DNA of 11,908 nt from an uncultured Flavobacteriia bacterium (GCA_903930085.1 CAIYXD010000048.1:1-11908), one strand, 5' to 3'; positions 1 to 6,576 are shown, counted from the stretch's first letter. The notes: generated from the sequence alone by a model not told the origin. Numbers and translations are program-made.

Positions 1-72
1 GCAAAAGGGTACAAAACACGTGATAAGAAGAAGTATTCAGATAAGTTTATCATCGAAAGAAGAAAAAAATAA
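1..72 (+). CDS. rplB: 50S ribosomal protein L2 (uL2), C-terminal end only
   Basis: The window opens inside this gene. Frame 1 reads 23 residues and then TAA at 70-72, ending in KFIIERRKK, which is the usual C-terminus of bacterial L2 (typical ending YIIERRKK). L2 is a core 23S rRNA-binding protein near the peptidyl transferase centre, and the visible piece belongs to its basic C-terminal tail. It sits 7 nt before rpsS, the standard S10-operon order rplB-rpsS-rplV-rpsC. The rest of the gene lies upstream of the window, so length and start cannot be judged. The assignment rests on a short tail plus gene order. Confidence 0.9.
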   Translation, partial: AKGYKTRDKKKYSDKFIIERRKK

Positions 73-79
73 GTAAGAT

Positions 80-358
80 ATGAGTCGTTCGTTGAAAAAA
101 CCACCTTTTGTACATTACAAGTTAATGAAGCGAGTGGATGATGCGCAAGCATCAAGTAGCAAAGCTGTGATCAAAACATGGTCGCGTGCTTCAACTATAA
201 CTCCTGATTTCGTAGGGTTAACGTTTGCTGTACACAATGGTAACAAGTTTATTCCAGTTTTCGTAAGTGAAAATATGGTCGGACACAAGTTAGGTGAATT
301 TGCACCTACTCGTAATTTCCGTGGCCATGGAGGGAATAAAAAGGATAAGAAAAGATAA
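80..358 (+). CDS. rpsS: 30S ribosomal protein S19 (uS19)
   Basis: This 92-residue protein of the 30S head binds 16S rRNA together with S13 near the A site. It begins MSRSLKKPPF and carries the family signatures VHNGNKFIPV (residues 51-60) and MVGHKLGEFAPTR (66-78), followed by a basic tail RGHGGNKKDKKR. Length matches the family (about 90). The start is fixed by the conserved MSRSLKK N-terminus. The usual Gly of KKGPF is Pro here (KKPPF), a small local change. No Shine-Dalgarno is seen upstream. Gene order rplB-rpsS-rplV is the S10-operon standard. Identification is secure. Confidence 0.98.
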   Translation: MSRSLKKPPFVHYKLMKRVDDAQASSSKAVIKTWSRASTITPDFVGLTFAVHNGNKFIPVFVSENMVGHKLGEFAPTRNFRGHGGNKKDKKR

Positions 359-375
359 TTTTTAATACCAAAGTC

Positions 376-771
376 ATGGGTGCTAGAAAGAGATTAAGAG
401 CTGAAAATATAAAATTGGAGAAAACAACGTTAGCGATGGCGCGTTTGAATGATTCTCCAATTGCTCCAAGAAAGATGAGATTAGTTGCAGATCTTGTAAG
501 GGGAGTAGAAGTTAACAAGGCTCTGAATATATTGCAACATAATTCAAAAGATGCCTCTACAAGTTTAGGTAAGTTATTGCGTTCAGCAATTGCAAACTGG
601 GAACAAAAGAACGAAGGTAAAAGTATTGAAGAAGAGACATTAGTAGTTAGATCAATTGAAGTTGGTGGCGGTGCAATGTTGAAAAGAATTCAAGCTGCAC
701 CTCAAGGTAGAGCGCATAGAGTAAGAAAAAGATCCAATCACGTTACAGTGGTTGTTGATGGAACAAAATAA
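376..771 (+). CDS. rplV: 50S ribosomal protein L22 (uL22)
   Basis: L22 binds several 23S rRNA domains, and its long beta-hairpin lines the nascent-peptide exit tunnel. The 131-residue protein has the core motif SPIAPRKMRLVADLVRG (residues 27-43), KLLRSAIANWEQKN (66-79), and the tunnel hairpin with GGGAMLKRIQAAPQGRAHR (97-115). It is about 20 residues longer than the E. coli protein because of an N-terminal extension beginning MGARKR. That extension is typical of Bacteroidota L22, so the start at 376 is preferred over the internal Met21. It lies 17 nt after rpsS and 11 nt before rpsC. Hairpin residues match the usual pattern and no macrolide-resistance type deletion is obvious. Confidence 0.98.
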   Translation: MGARKRLRAENIKLEKTTLAMARLNDSPIAPRKMRLVADLVRGVEVNKALNILQHNSKDASTSLGKLLRSAIANWEQKNEGKSIEEETLVVRSIEVGGGAMLKRIQAAPQGRAHRVRKRSNHVTVVVDGTK

Positions 772-782
772 GTTAGGATAAT

Positions 783-1514
783 ATGGGACAAAAAACAAAT
801 CCAATAGGAAATAGGCTTGGTTTCATCCACGGGTGGGAGTCTAACTGGTATGGTGGTAAAAATTACAAAGATAAAATCGTTGAAGACGATCAAATTCGTA
901 AATACCTAAATGCACGTTTATCCAAAGCTAGTATCGCGAAAATTATTATCGAGAGAACGTTGAAACTTGTTACAGTTACAATCAACACTGCTCGACCGGG
1001 AGTTATTATCGGTAAGGGAGGACAAGAAGTTGACAAACTGAAAGAAGAGTTAAAAAAATTAACGAAAAAAGAAATTCAAATCAATATATTTGAGGTTAAA
1101 CGTCCTGAATTGGATGCTCGATTGGTTTCGGATGGTATCGCTCGTCAATTGGAGGCTCGTATTTCTTTCAGAAGAGCAATCAAAATGTCTATTGCCAGTA
1201 CAATGCGAATGGGAGCAGAAGGAATTAAAGTTAAGATTTCTGGACGTTTGAATGGAGCTGAAATGGCACGTTCTGAAATGTACAAAGATGGTAGAACACC
1301 GTTACATACTTTTAGAGCGGATATCGATTACGCAGTTTCTGAGGCGCATACAACTTATGGCCGTTTAGGCATCAAAGTTTGGATATGCAAAGGAGAAGTA
1401 TACGGTAAACGTGATCTTTCCCCAAATATTGGAATGGCTGCACAAGCTGCAAAAGCTGGAGCTGGACCTGGTGGACAGAGAAAGCCAATGGGAGCTAAGA
1501 GAAAGAAAAAATAA
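783..1514 (+). CDS. rpsC: 30S ribosomal protein S3 (uS3)
   Basis: S3 sits at the mRNA entry tunnel of the 30S subunit and contributes to helicase activity on incoming mRNA. The 243-residue protein starts MGQKTNPIGNRLG, the conserved N-terminus, and contains a type-2 KH domain with the GXXG loop GKGG at residues 77-80. The C-terminal domain follows, with RTPLHTFRADIDYA (about 171-184) and KVWICKGE (about 198-205). It ends in a Gly/Lys-rich tail, GGQRKPMGAKRKKK. Length is slightly above E. coli S3 (233), mainly because of this tail. It lies between rplV and rplP as in all S10 operons. The only SD-like bases upstream are a weak AGGA at 775-778, very close to the ATG. Confidence 0.98.
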   Translation: MGQKTNPIGNRLGFIHGWESNWYGGKNYKDKIVEDDQIRKYLNARLSKASIAKIIIERTLKLVTVTINTARPGVIIGKGGQEVDKLKEELKKLTKKEIQINIFEVKRPELDARLVSDGIARQLEARISFRRAIKMSIASTMRMGAEGIKVKISGRLNGAEMARSEMYKDGRTPLHTFRADIDYAVSEAHTTYGRLGIKVWICKGEVYGKRDLSPNIGMAAQAAKAGAGPGGQRKPMGAKRKKK

Positions 1515-1538
1515 TTAGGATAGTAAAATTTATAAAAA

Positions 1539-1967
1539 ATGTTACAGCCAAAAAGAACCAAATTTAGAAGAGTTCAAAAAAGTCGAAACACTGGAATGGC
1601 CCACAGAGGTAGTACCATTGCTTTCGGTTCTTTCGGACTAAAAACATTGGAGCCTGGATGGATTACATCTCGCCAAATTGAAGCTTCTCGTATCGCCGTT
1701 ACTCGATACATGAAGCGTGAAGGAAAGGTGTGGATTCGAATCTTCCCGGACAAGCCGGTTACCTCAAAGCCAGCTGAAGTTCGTATGGGTAAAGGTAAAG
1801 GAGCTCCAAGTCACTGGGTAGCAGTAGTTAAACCAGGCCGAATCATGTTTGAAGCGGATGGTGTGTCTTACGAAATCGCAAAAGAAGCGTTGCGTTTGGC
1901 AGCTCAAAAGTTACCTGTGAAATGTAAGTTCGTTGTTCGCAACGACTATGTTATACCAGAGAAATAG
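1539..1967 (+). CDS. rplP: 50S ribosomal protein L16 (uL16)
   Basis: L16 joins late in 50S assembly and organises the A-site tRNA region of 23S rRNA. The protein is 142 residues (usual about 136-140), starts MLQPKRTKFR, and carries the signatures GWITSRQIEASRIA (residues 40-53) and VRMGKGKGAP (81-90). Arg82 lies in the loop whose equivalent Arg81 is hydroxylated in E. coli; whether that happens here is unknown. The 24-nt spacer from rpsC is A/T-rich, with an AGGA (1517-1520) too far from the ATG to serve as an ordinary ribosome site. The start is set by the conserved MLQPKR N-terminus. Confidence 0.98.
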   Translation: MLQPKRTKFRRVQKSRNTGMAHRGSTIAFGSFGLKTLEPGWITSRQIEASRIAVTRYMKREGKVWIRIFPDKPVTSKPAEVRMGKGKGAPSHWVAVVKPGRIMFEADGVSYEIAKEALRLAAQKLPVKCKFVVRNDYVIPEK

Positions 1968-1975
1968 TATTTAAT

Positions 1976-2170
1976 ATGAAGCAGCAAGAAATCACAAAAC
2001 TTTCAGTAGAAGACGTAAAGAGTCGTCTAGCAGACTTTTCTGAACAACTATCGAAAATGAAATTGACGCACAGTGTGGCGCCAATGGAAAATCCAATTCA
2101 AATTCGAATGGTCAGAAAAACAATCGCTAGATTGCATACTGAATTGACTAAACGTGAAGCACAGGCTTAG
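1976..2170 (+). CDS. rpmC: 50S ribosomal protein L29 (uL29)
   Basis: L29 is a small two-helix protein next to the exit tunnel, where with L23 it forms the docking area for SRP and other nascent-chain factors. The 64 residues start MKQQEITKLSVEDVKSRL and contain the family core NPIQIRMVRKTIARLHTEL (residues 39-57). Length is normal. The protein reads as two amphipathic helices separated by a turn near VAPMENP (34-40). It starts 8 nt after rplP, and a 31-nt spacer with an unusual good Shine-Dalgarno separates it from rpsQ. Confidence 0.97.
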   Translation: MKQQEITKLSVEDVKSRLADFSEQLSKMKLTHSVAPMENPIQIRMVRKTIARLHTELTKREAQA

Positions 2171-2184
2171 TTGCTTGTTTAAAA

Positions 2185-2190
2185 AAGGAG
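2185..2190 (+). promoter_or_regulatory. Shine-Dalgarno site of rpsQ
   Basis: AAGGAG, preceded by an A run, lies 11 nt before the rpsQ ATG in the 31-nt rpmC-rpsQ spacer. It is the clearest complete SD hexamer in front of any gene in this window; most of the other starts have A/T-rich leaders or at most a weak AGGA. Ribosomes of Bacteroidota are known to initiate mainly without SD pairing, so this site is an exception. Whether it is used cannot be told from sequence alone. Confidence 0.55.
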
Positions 2191-2201
2191 ATTAGCTTGA
2201 C

Positions 2202-2459
2202 ATGGAAAAGCGTAATTTAAGAAAAGAACGAGTTGGGGTCGTTACTAGCGACAAAATGCAGAAATCAATTGTAGTTTCTGTCGAACGTAAAGTAAAACAC
2301 CCAAAGTATGGTAAGTTTGTGAAAAAAACTACTAAATTCGTAGCCCACGATGAAAAAGACGATTGTAACGTAGGTGACATCGTGAAAATCATGGAAACAC
2401 GGCCTTTGAGTAAATCAAAGAACTGGAGATTAGTAGAAATTATCGAAAGAGCTAAATAA
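2202..2459 (+). CDS. rpsQ: 30S ribosomal protein S17 (uS17)
   Basis: S17 is a primary 16S rRNA-binding protein of the 30S body with an OB-fold. The 85-residue product begins MEKRNLRKERVGVVTSDKM and contains VKHPKYGKF (residues 31-39), a loop KFVAHDEKDDCNVGD (45-59), and the family signature GDIVKIMETRPLSK (58-71) followed by KNWRLVEII. Length is typical. The gene ends the S10-type block and is followed 9 nt later by rplN, the first gene of the spc block. No terminator or promoter is visible between the two blocks, so they are probably co-transcribed. The start is supported by the conserved N-terminus and an upstream AAGGAG. Confidence 0.98.
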   Translation: MEKRNLRKERVGVVTSDKMQKSIVVSVERKVKHPKYGKFVKKTTKFVAHDEKDDCNVGDIVKIMETRPLSKSKNWRLVEIIERAK

Positions 2460-2468
2460 TTTTGAGTA

Positions 2469-2837
2469 ATGATACAAACAGAATCTAGACTTGGCGTAGC
2501 AGACAATTCAGGAGCAAAAACAGTTTTGGTAATCCGCGTTTTAGGCGGTACAAGACGACGTTATGCTTCGGTTGGCGATAAAATCGTTGTTGCTGTCAAG
2601 AGTGCAATGCCCTCTGGTGCCGTCAAAAAGGGAACGGTAGCCAAGGCTGTAATAGTAAGAACAAAAAAAGAAGTACGTCGCGCAGATGGTTCTTACATTC
2701 GTTTTGATGATAATGCTTGCGTTATCTTGAATCAAGCGGGTGAGATGAGAGGAACACGAATTTTCGGACCAGTTGCTCGTGAGCTTCGTGAAAATAACTT
2801 TATGAAAGTTGTTTCACTTGCTCCAGAAGTACTTTAA
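2469..2837 (+). CDS. rplN: 50S ribosomal protein L14 (uL14)
   Basis: L14 lies at the subunit interface, contacts L19 and forms part of an intersubunit bridge; it is also the known docking site of the silencing factor RsfS. The 122 residues match the universal family length. Visible signatures are ADNSGAK (11-17), RVLGGTRRRYASVGDKIV (23-40), FDDNACVILN (79-88) and GTRIFGPVARELR (95-107). The N-terminal MIQTESRLGVADNSG fixes the start. The gene opens the spc block, with rplX 13 nt downstream. In E. coli the spc operon has its own promoter at this point; none is visible in the 9-nt spacer here. Confidence 0.98.
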   Translation: MIQTESRLGVADNSGAKTVLVIRVLGGTRRRYASVGDKIVVAVKSAMPSGAVKKGTVAKAVIVRTKKEVRRADGSYIRFDDNACVILNQAGEMRGTRIFGPVARELRENNFMKVVSLAPEVL

Positions 2838-2850
2838 ATTAGTTGAAGTT

Positions 2851-3168
2851 ATGCAACAGAAATTACACATTAAAGTAGGTGACACAGTTAAGATTATTAG
2901 CGGTGAATCTAGAGGTCAGGAAGGAAAAGTACTTTCGATTGACAGAAAAAAAATGCGTGCAATTGTAGAAGCTGTGAATTTAGTTAAAAAACACGCTAAA
3001 CCAAGTGCTGCAGACCCTCAAGGTGGAATTGTGGAGAAAGAAGCTGGAATCCATATTTCAAACCTTATGATCGTTTCAAAAGGACAAGCTACGCGCATTG
3101 GCCGTAAAATGAGCGATGCAGGAAAATTAGTTCGTTATTCAAAAAAATCAGGGGAGGAAATTAAGTAA
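2851..3168 (+). CDS. rplX: 50S ribosomal protein L24 (uL24)
   Basis: L24 is one of the two assembly-initiator proteins of the 50S subunit and later sits near the tunnel exit. The protein is 105 residues (usual about 100-105). A KOW motif occupies roughly residues 7-40, with HIKVGDTVKIISGESRGQEG and the conserved Gly-rich turn; HAKPS (48-52), GGIVEKEAGIHISN (58-71) and the C-terminal GKLVRYSKKSGEEIK complete the pattern. The frame is open further upstream to an ATG at 2809 inside rplN, but the family N-terminus MQQKLHIKVGD and the spacing choose 2851. Its TAA shares one base with the ATG of rplE (TAATG), suggesting translational coupling. Confidence 0.97.
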   Translation: MQQKLHIKVGDTVKIISGESRGQEGKVLSIDRKKMRAIVEAVNLVKKHAKPSAADPQGGIVEKEAGIHISNLMIVSKGQATRIGRKMSDAGKLVRYSKKSGEEIK

Positions 3169-3719
3169 TGAGTTATTCACCAAGACTTAAGGAAATGTAC
3201 AATGCGGAAATAATTCCTGCATTGACAGAAAAGTTCGGGTACAAAACAGTTATGAGAGTACCAAAACTTGAAAAAATTGTATTGAGCCAAGGAATGGGAG
3301 AGGCAGTTGCGGACAAAAAGTTAATAGATAATGCAGTAGCAGATTTATCAAGAATCGCCGGTCAAAAAGCGATTACGACAATCTCTAAAAAAGATATCTC
3401 TAACTTTAAACTTCGTAAAGGAATGCCCATTGGAACAAAAGTAACGTTAAGAGGAGAAAAGATGTATGACTTCTTGGATCGTCTTATTTCAGTTGCTTTA
3501 CCAAGAACGCGTGACTTCCGTGGAATCAATCCGAAAGGATTTGATGGAAGAGGAAACTTTAACTTAGGTGTTAAAGAACACATCATATTTCCAGAAATTG
3601 ATATCGATAAAGTTAGTCGTATTCTAGGTATGGATATTACATTTGTTACCTCTGCGGATAGTGATGAAGAAGGAATGGCATTGTTAGATGCATTTGGTTT
3701 CCCATTTATTAAAAAATAA
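3168..3719 (+). CDS. rplE: 50S ribosomal protein L5 (uL5)
   Basis: L5 binds 5S rRNA and is part of the central protuberance, contacting P-site tRNA and S13. The 183-residue protein begins MSYSPRLKEMYNAEIIPAL and carries VPKLEKIVLSQGMGEA (residues 31-46), KLRKGMPIGTKVTLRG (81-96), LPRTRDFRGI (111-120) and the C-terminal ALLDAFGFPFIKK. Length fits the family (about 178-185). Its ATG overlaps the rplX stop by one base. A GGAGG lies at 3153-3157, inside the rplX coding end and 10 nt before the ATG, and could help reinitiation, though it may be chance. The signature and order leave no doubt about identity. Confidence 0.98.
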   Translation: MSYSPRLKEMYNAEIIPALTEKFGYKTVMRVPKLEKIVLSQGMGEAVADKKLIDNAVADLSRIAGQKAITTISKKDISNFKLRKGMPIGTKVTLRGEKMYDFLDRLISVALPRTRDFRGINPKGFDGRGNFNLGVKEHIIFPEIDIDKVSRILGMDITFVTSADSDEEGMALLDAFGFPFIKK

Positions 3720-3725
3720 GTAGAG

Positions 3726-4040
3726 ATGGCAAAAGAATCGATGAAAGCGCGTGAGCGCAAAAGAGAAAAAATGGTTGTGAGATATGCTAAGAAGCGTGAA
3801 GAGTTGACTAAAGTTTTAAAGTCAACCGATACTTCTGAGGATGTTCAATCAGCTAAATGGGATGCAATGATGGCATTGCAAAAATTGCCTGCAAATTCTT
3901 CTAAAATACGTATGCACAACCGTTGTGGTTTGACAGGTAGACCTAGAGGATATATGCGACAGTTTGGTCTTTCAAGGGTAACTTTCCGTGAAATGGCGCT
4001 GTCTGGTAAAATCCCAGGAGTTAAGAAAGCAAGTTGGTAA
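3726..4040 (+). CDS. rpsN: 30S ribosomal protein S14 (uS14), zinc-free long form
   Basis: S14 is a late-assembling protein of the 30S head. The 104-residue protein starts MAKESMKARERKREK and ends GKIPGVKKASW, with the core MHNRCGLTGRPRGYMRQFGLSR (about residues 63-84). It has a single cysteine (Cys67), so the CxxC...CxxC zinc ribbon of the short S14 form is absent. Most Bacteroidota S14 proteins I know are about 89 residues; this one has roughly 15 more, in a segment around residues 29-47 (VLKSTDTSEDVQSAKW), giving it the length of the proteobacterial form (101 in E. coli). It lies 6 nt after rplE, the standard spc position. Confidence 0.97.
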   Translation: MAKESMKARERKREKMVVRYAKKREELTKVLKSTDTSEDVQSAKWDAMMALQKLPANSSKIRMHNRCGLTGRPRGYMRQFGLSRVTFREMALSGKIPGVKKASW

Positions 4041-4061
4041 TTTAAAGAAAAGTAGGAAATT

Positions 4062-4460
4062 ATGAATACAGATCCTATAGCAGATTTTCTAACCCGCATC
4101 CGAAATGGAAGTGCGGCTGGTTTGAAAATGGTAGAGATTCCTGGCTCGAATGTGAAGCGTGCAATGACACAAATTTTGTTCGATCAAGGGTATATTACAA
4201 ATTACAAGTTTGAAGAAGACGATAAACAAGGAGTTATCAAAATCGCTTTAAAATACAATCCTTCAACGAAGGTTCCTGCAATTACTAAATTGCAAAGAGC
4301 TTCCCGTCCAGGATTACGTAAGTATAGCAGTTCTGCTGTTATGCCGCGTGTTTTAAATGGTTTGGGGATAGCAATTGTTTCTACTTCAAAGGGTGTAATT
4401 ACAGATAAAGAAGCAAGAAAAGAAAACGTCGGTGGAGAAGTTCTTTGCTACGTATATTAA
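4062..4460 (+). CDS. rpsH: 30S ribosomal protein S8 (uS8)
   Basis: S8 binds the central domain of 16S rRNA and is the autogenous repressor of the spc operon in E. coli; whether it represses here is not visible. The 132-residue protein begins MNTDPIADFLTRIRNG and has MPRVLNGLGIAIVSTSKG (residues 94-111), the rRNA-binding signature, followed by GVITDKEARKENVGGEVLCYVY. Length is typical. The 21-nt spacer after rpsN holds a weak AGGA at 4054-4057. I saw no copy of an S8-binding helix in the rplX-rplE region that I could defend by eye. Confidence 0.98.
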   Translation: MNTDPIADFLTRIRNGSAAGLKMVEIPGSNVKRAMTQILFDQGYITNYKFEEDDKQGVIKIALKYNPSTKVPAITKLQRASRPGLRKYSSSAVMPRVLNGLGIAIVSTSKGVITDKEARKENVGGEVLCYVY

Positions 4461-4477
4461 TTAAAGAAGAGTTAAAA

Positions 4478-5032
4478 ATGTCAAGGATAGGTAAATCCCC
4501 AGTTAACATCCCGAGTGGAGTAGACGTAAAGTTAAACGGTACAAATGTATCGGTTAAGGGTCCTAAAGGCGAATTGTTTCAAGAAATAGATTCTTGTGTA
4601 ACACTAAGCATGGAGGACAATATTATAACTTTCAGCCGCGAATCAGATGCACCAAATCATCGTGCTAAGCATGGTTTATACCGCGCTTTAGTACAAAACA
4701 TGATAGTAGGTGTATCGGAAGGGTACAAGAAGGAATTAGAAGTAATCGGTGTAGGTTATCGTGCAACTGCAACTGGACAACAGTTGGAGATGTCGTTAGG
4801 CTATTCCCATGCGATTATTTTAGAAGTTCCTCAAGCAATTAAAGTATCTGCAGACACCCAAAAGGGTAAAGCGCCGGTTGTTACATTAGAATCACACGAT
4901 AAACAACTTTTAGGCCAAGTAGCTGCTAAAATTCGTTCCCTTCGTAAACCAGAACCTTACAAAGGTAAAGGTGTACGTTTCTTGGGTGAGGACGTTAGAA
5001 GAAAAGCTGGTAAATCTGCAGGTAAAAAATAA
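4478..5032 (+). CDS. rplF: 50S ribosomal protein L6 (uL6)
   Basis: L6 sits at the base of the L7/L12 stalk near the sarcin-ricin loop and is needed for factor binding and late 50S assembly. The product is 184 residues with the two duplicated L6 domains (about 1-82 and 83-184). It starts MSRIGKSPVNIPSGV, has VKGPKGEL (26-33), GVGYRA (91-96), and the family signature PEPYKGKGVR (158-167), then a basic tail RRKAGKSAGKK. An in-frame ATG at 4445, inside rpsH, would add 11 residues with no family support; MSRIGK defines the start at 4478, 17 nt after rpsH. Confidence 0.97.
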   Translation: MSRIGKSPVNIPSGVDVKLNGTNVSVKGPKGELFQEIDSCVTLSMEDNIITFSRESDAPNHRAKHGLYRALVQNMIVGVSEGYKKELEVIGVGYRATATGQQLEMSLGYSHAIILEVPQAIKVSADTQKGKAPVVTLESHDKQLLGQVAAKIRSLRKPEPYKGKGVRFLGEDVRRKAGKSAGKK

Positions 5033-5043
5033 TAGTTAAAGTT

Positions 5044-5397
5044 ATGGCATTCAGTAAAATTAACAGAAGAGCAAAAATTAAAAGAAGAATCAGAAAAAGA
5101 ATTTCTGGTACTTCAAAGGTGCCTCGCCTTTCTGTATTCCGAAGTAACAAACAAATCTACGCACAGTTGATTGATGATACTAACGGTGTAACATTGGCAT
5201 CCGCTTCTTCATACAAAAACAAAGCTGTTGAGAACAAGAATAAGTCTGAACAAGCTGCAGTAATTGGTAAAGAAGTAGCAGAAAAAGCATTAAAAGCAGG
5301 AATCGAAACTATTGTGTTTGATCGCAATGGTTATCTTTACCATGGTAGAGTTAAATCATTAGCGGACTCAGCTCGAGTTGGCGGCTTAAAATTTTAA
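5044..5397 (+). CDS. rplR: 50S ribosomal protein L18 (uL18)
   Basis: L18 binds 5S rRNA and helps carry it into the central protuberance. The 117-residue protein begins with a strongly basic arm MAFSKINRRAKIKRRIRKRI. It then shows PRLSVFRSNKQIYAQLIDD (residues 27-45) and the C-terminal signature VFDRNGYLYHGRVKSLADSA (91-110). Length is normal. It lies 11 nt after rplF and only 3 nt before rpsE, so the rplR-rpsE pair is likely to be translationally coupled. The start is set by the position of the basic arm; no Shine-Dalgarno is seen. Confidence 0.97.
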   Translation: MAFSKINRRAKIKRRIRKRISGTSKVPRLSVFRSNKQIYAQLIDDTNGVTLASASSYKNKAVENKNKSEQAAVIGKEVAEKALKAGIETIVFDRNGYLYHGRVKSLADSARVGGLKF

Positions 5398-5400
5398 GAA

Positions 5401-5919
5401 ATGGCAGCACAAGTATTTAATAGAGTAAAATCTGCAGATATAGAGTTAAAGGACAAACTTGTTTCAATAAACCGTGTTACCAAAGTAACAAAAGGTGGAC
5501 GTACATTTAGTTTCTCTGCTATTGTTGTAGTAGGAGACGAACATGGTGTCGTTGGTCATGGTTTGGGTAAAGCAAAAGAAGTTACCGAAGCAATTACAAA
5601 AGGAATTGATGATGCAAAGAAAAATTTGATCAAAGTTCCAATTTTAAGAGGTACGGTTCCCCATACTCAAAAAGGAAAATTCGGTGGTGCACAAGTGTTA
5701 CTTAAACCAGCTTCTGATGGTACAGGTGTTATCGCAGGTGGTGCGATGCGTGCAGTATTGGAAAGTGTAGGTATACATAATGTATTGGCTAAATCCCAAG
5801 GGTCTTCGAATCCGCATAATGTTGTAAAAGCGACAATTGACGCTCTTTCCAAAATGAGAGATGCTGTAGCAGTTGCTAAGCAACGTGGAATCACACTGGA
5901 CAAAGTTTTTAACGGTTAA
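5401..5919 (+). CDS. rpsE: 30S ribosomal protein S5 (uS5)
   Basis: S5 lies at the back of the 30S subunit near S4 and S8 and influences decoding fidelity. The 172 residues contain the N-terminal double-stranded-RNA-binding fold (about 17-80, with LVSINRVTKVTKGGRTFSFS and GVVGHGLGKAKEV) and the C-terminal domain with GTGVIAGGAMRAVLE (107-121) and SQGSSNPHNVVKAT (132-145). Residues around the S4 contact and the spectinomycin loop (KVTKGGR) look like normal wild-type sequence. Only three bases separate it from rplR. Length matches Bacteroidota S5 (about 172). Confidence 0.98.
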   Translation: MAAQVFNRVKSADIELKDKLVSINRVTKVTKGGRTFSFSAIVVVGDEHGVVGHGLGKAKEVTEAITKGIDDAKKNLIKVPILRGTVPHTQKGKFGGAQVLLKPASDGTGVIAGGAMRAVLESVGIHNVLAKSQGSSNPHNVVKATIDALSKMRDAVAVAKQRGITLDKVFNG

Positions 5920-5931
5920 TAGATAAATCAG

Positions 5932-6108
5932 ATGGCTACAATTAAAATAAAGCAAGTAAGAAGCGCTATTAGACGTCCAGCAGATCAGAAAGCTACGCTT
6001 ATTGCGTTAGGATTTAAGAAACTGAATCAAGTTGTTGAAAAAGAAGCAACACCACAGATTCTTGGAATGGTTAAGAAAGTACAGCATCTATTAGAGGTTG
6101 TTGAGTAA
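5932..6108 (+). CDS. rpmD: 50S ribosomal protein L30 (uL30)
   Basis: This short gene reads 58 residues from ATG at 5932 to TAA at 6106-6108. It starts MATIKIKQVRSAIRRPADQK, followed by LGFKKLNQVVEKEATPQILG (about residues 26-45) and a C-terminal helix ending HLLEVVE. This matches the L30 family: the beta-strand IKIKQVRS, the RR(P)xDQK turn and the LGF(K)KLN(Q) motif. L30 is a small 50S protein bound to 23S rRNA. Position between rpsE and rplO is the universal spc order, with 12 nt before it and 20 nt after. Confidence 0.97.
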   Translation: MATIKIKQVRSAIRRPADQKATLIALGFKKLNQVVEKEATPQILGMVKKVQHLLEVVE

Positions 6109-6128
6109 AACTTATAAATCGAATTAAA

Positions 6129-6575
6129 ATGAATTTACATAATTTAACTCCAGCAAAAGGTTCTGTTAAGAGTGACAAAAGAATTGCACGTGGTCAGGGT
6201 TCTGGCCGAGGTGGAACTTCTACTCGTGGACATAAAGGAGCGAAATCCAGATCAGGTTATAAAACTAAGATAGGATTTGAAGGTGGGCAGATGCCACTTC
6301 AACGTAGAGTACCAAAATTTGGTTTTAAAAACATAAACCGAGTAGAGTATAAAGCAATTAATTTGGATATTATTCAATCGTTAATTGATCGTAAAAATAT
6401 TTCAGAAATAACTCCTGAAGTTTTACGTGACAACGGTTTAGTATCAAGAAACGAACTTGTTAAAATTTTAGGAAGAGGCGAGTTAAAATCTAAGATTAAT
6501 GTTACTGCTCACAAGTTTTCGGATTCAGCTAAAACTGTTATCGAAGGACAAGGTGGGAATTGTTCAGAAATCTAA
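6129..6575 (+). CDS. rplO: 50S ribosomal protein L15 (uL15)
   Basis: L15 is an extended 23S-binding protein that enters late in 50S assembly. The 148 residues begin MNLHNLTPAKGSVKSDKRIARGQGSG, then the Gly/Arg-rich arm with GRGGTSTRGHKGAKSRSG (residues 26-43) and FEGGQMPLQRRVPKFGF (50-66). The C-terminal globular part ends with TAHKFSDSAKTVIEGQGGNCSEI. This is the standard L15 architecture and length. A promoter-like box begins 2 nt after its stop codon, in the 25-nt spacer to secY, so transcription of secY may be reinforced here. Confidence 0.98.
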   Translation: MNLHNLTPAKGSVKSDKRIARGQGSGRGGTSTRGHKGAKSRSGYKTKIGFEGGQMPLQRRVPKFGFKNINRVEYKAINLDIIQSLIDRKNISEITPEVLRDNGLVSRNELVKILGRGELKSKINVTAHKFSDSAKTVIEGQGGNCSEI

Positions 6576-6576
6576 T

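Noticed and set aside
2312..2319. TAAGTTTG, a -7-like box inside rpsQ
   Set aside because: It lies within coding sequence (encoding Gly-Lys-Phe-Val), and no TTG -33 element is found 17-23 nt upstream. Such 6-base matches occur by chance in AT-rich DNA.
2192..2506. Minus-strand open frame of 104 codons opposite rpsQ
   Set aside because: It is entirely opposite a well-identified ribosomal gene, with composition expected of a shadow frame and no recognisable family.
2809..2850. N-terminal extension of L24 from an ATG inside rplN
   Set aside because: The added residues come from out-of-frame rplN sequence, and MQQKLHIKVGD matches the family N-terminus.
3362..3760. Minus-strand open frame of 132 codons opposite rplE/rpsN
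   Set aside because: Antisense shadow of highly conserved genes; no start signals, and no protein features that I recognise.
4445..4477. N-terminal extension of L6 by 11 residues from an upstream ATG
   Set aside because: It would overlap the rpsH end, and the added MLRILIKEELK has no counterpart in the family; MSRIGK is the conserved start.
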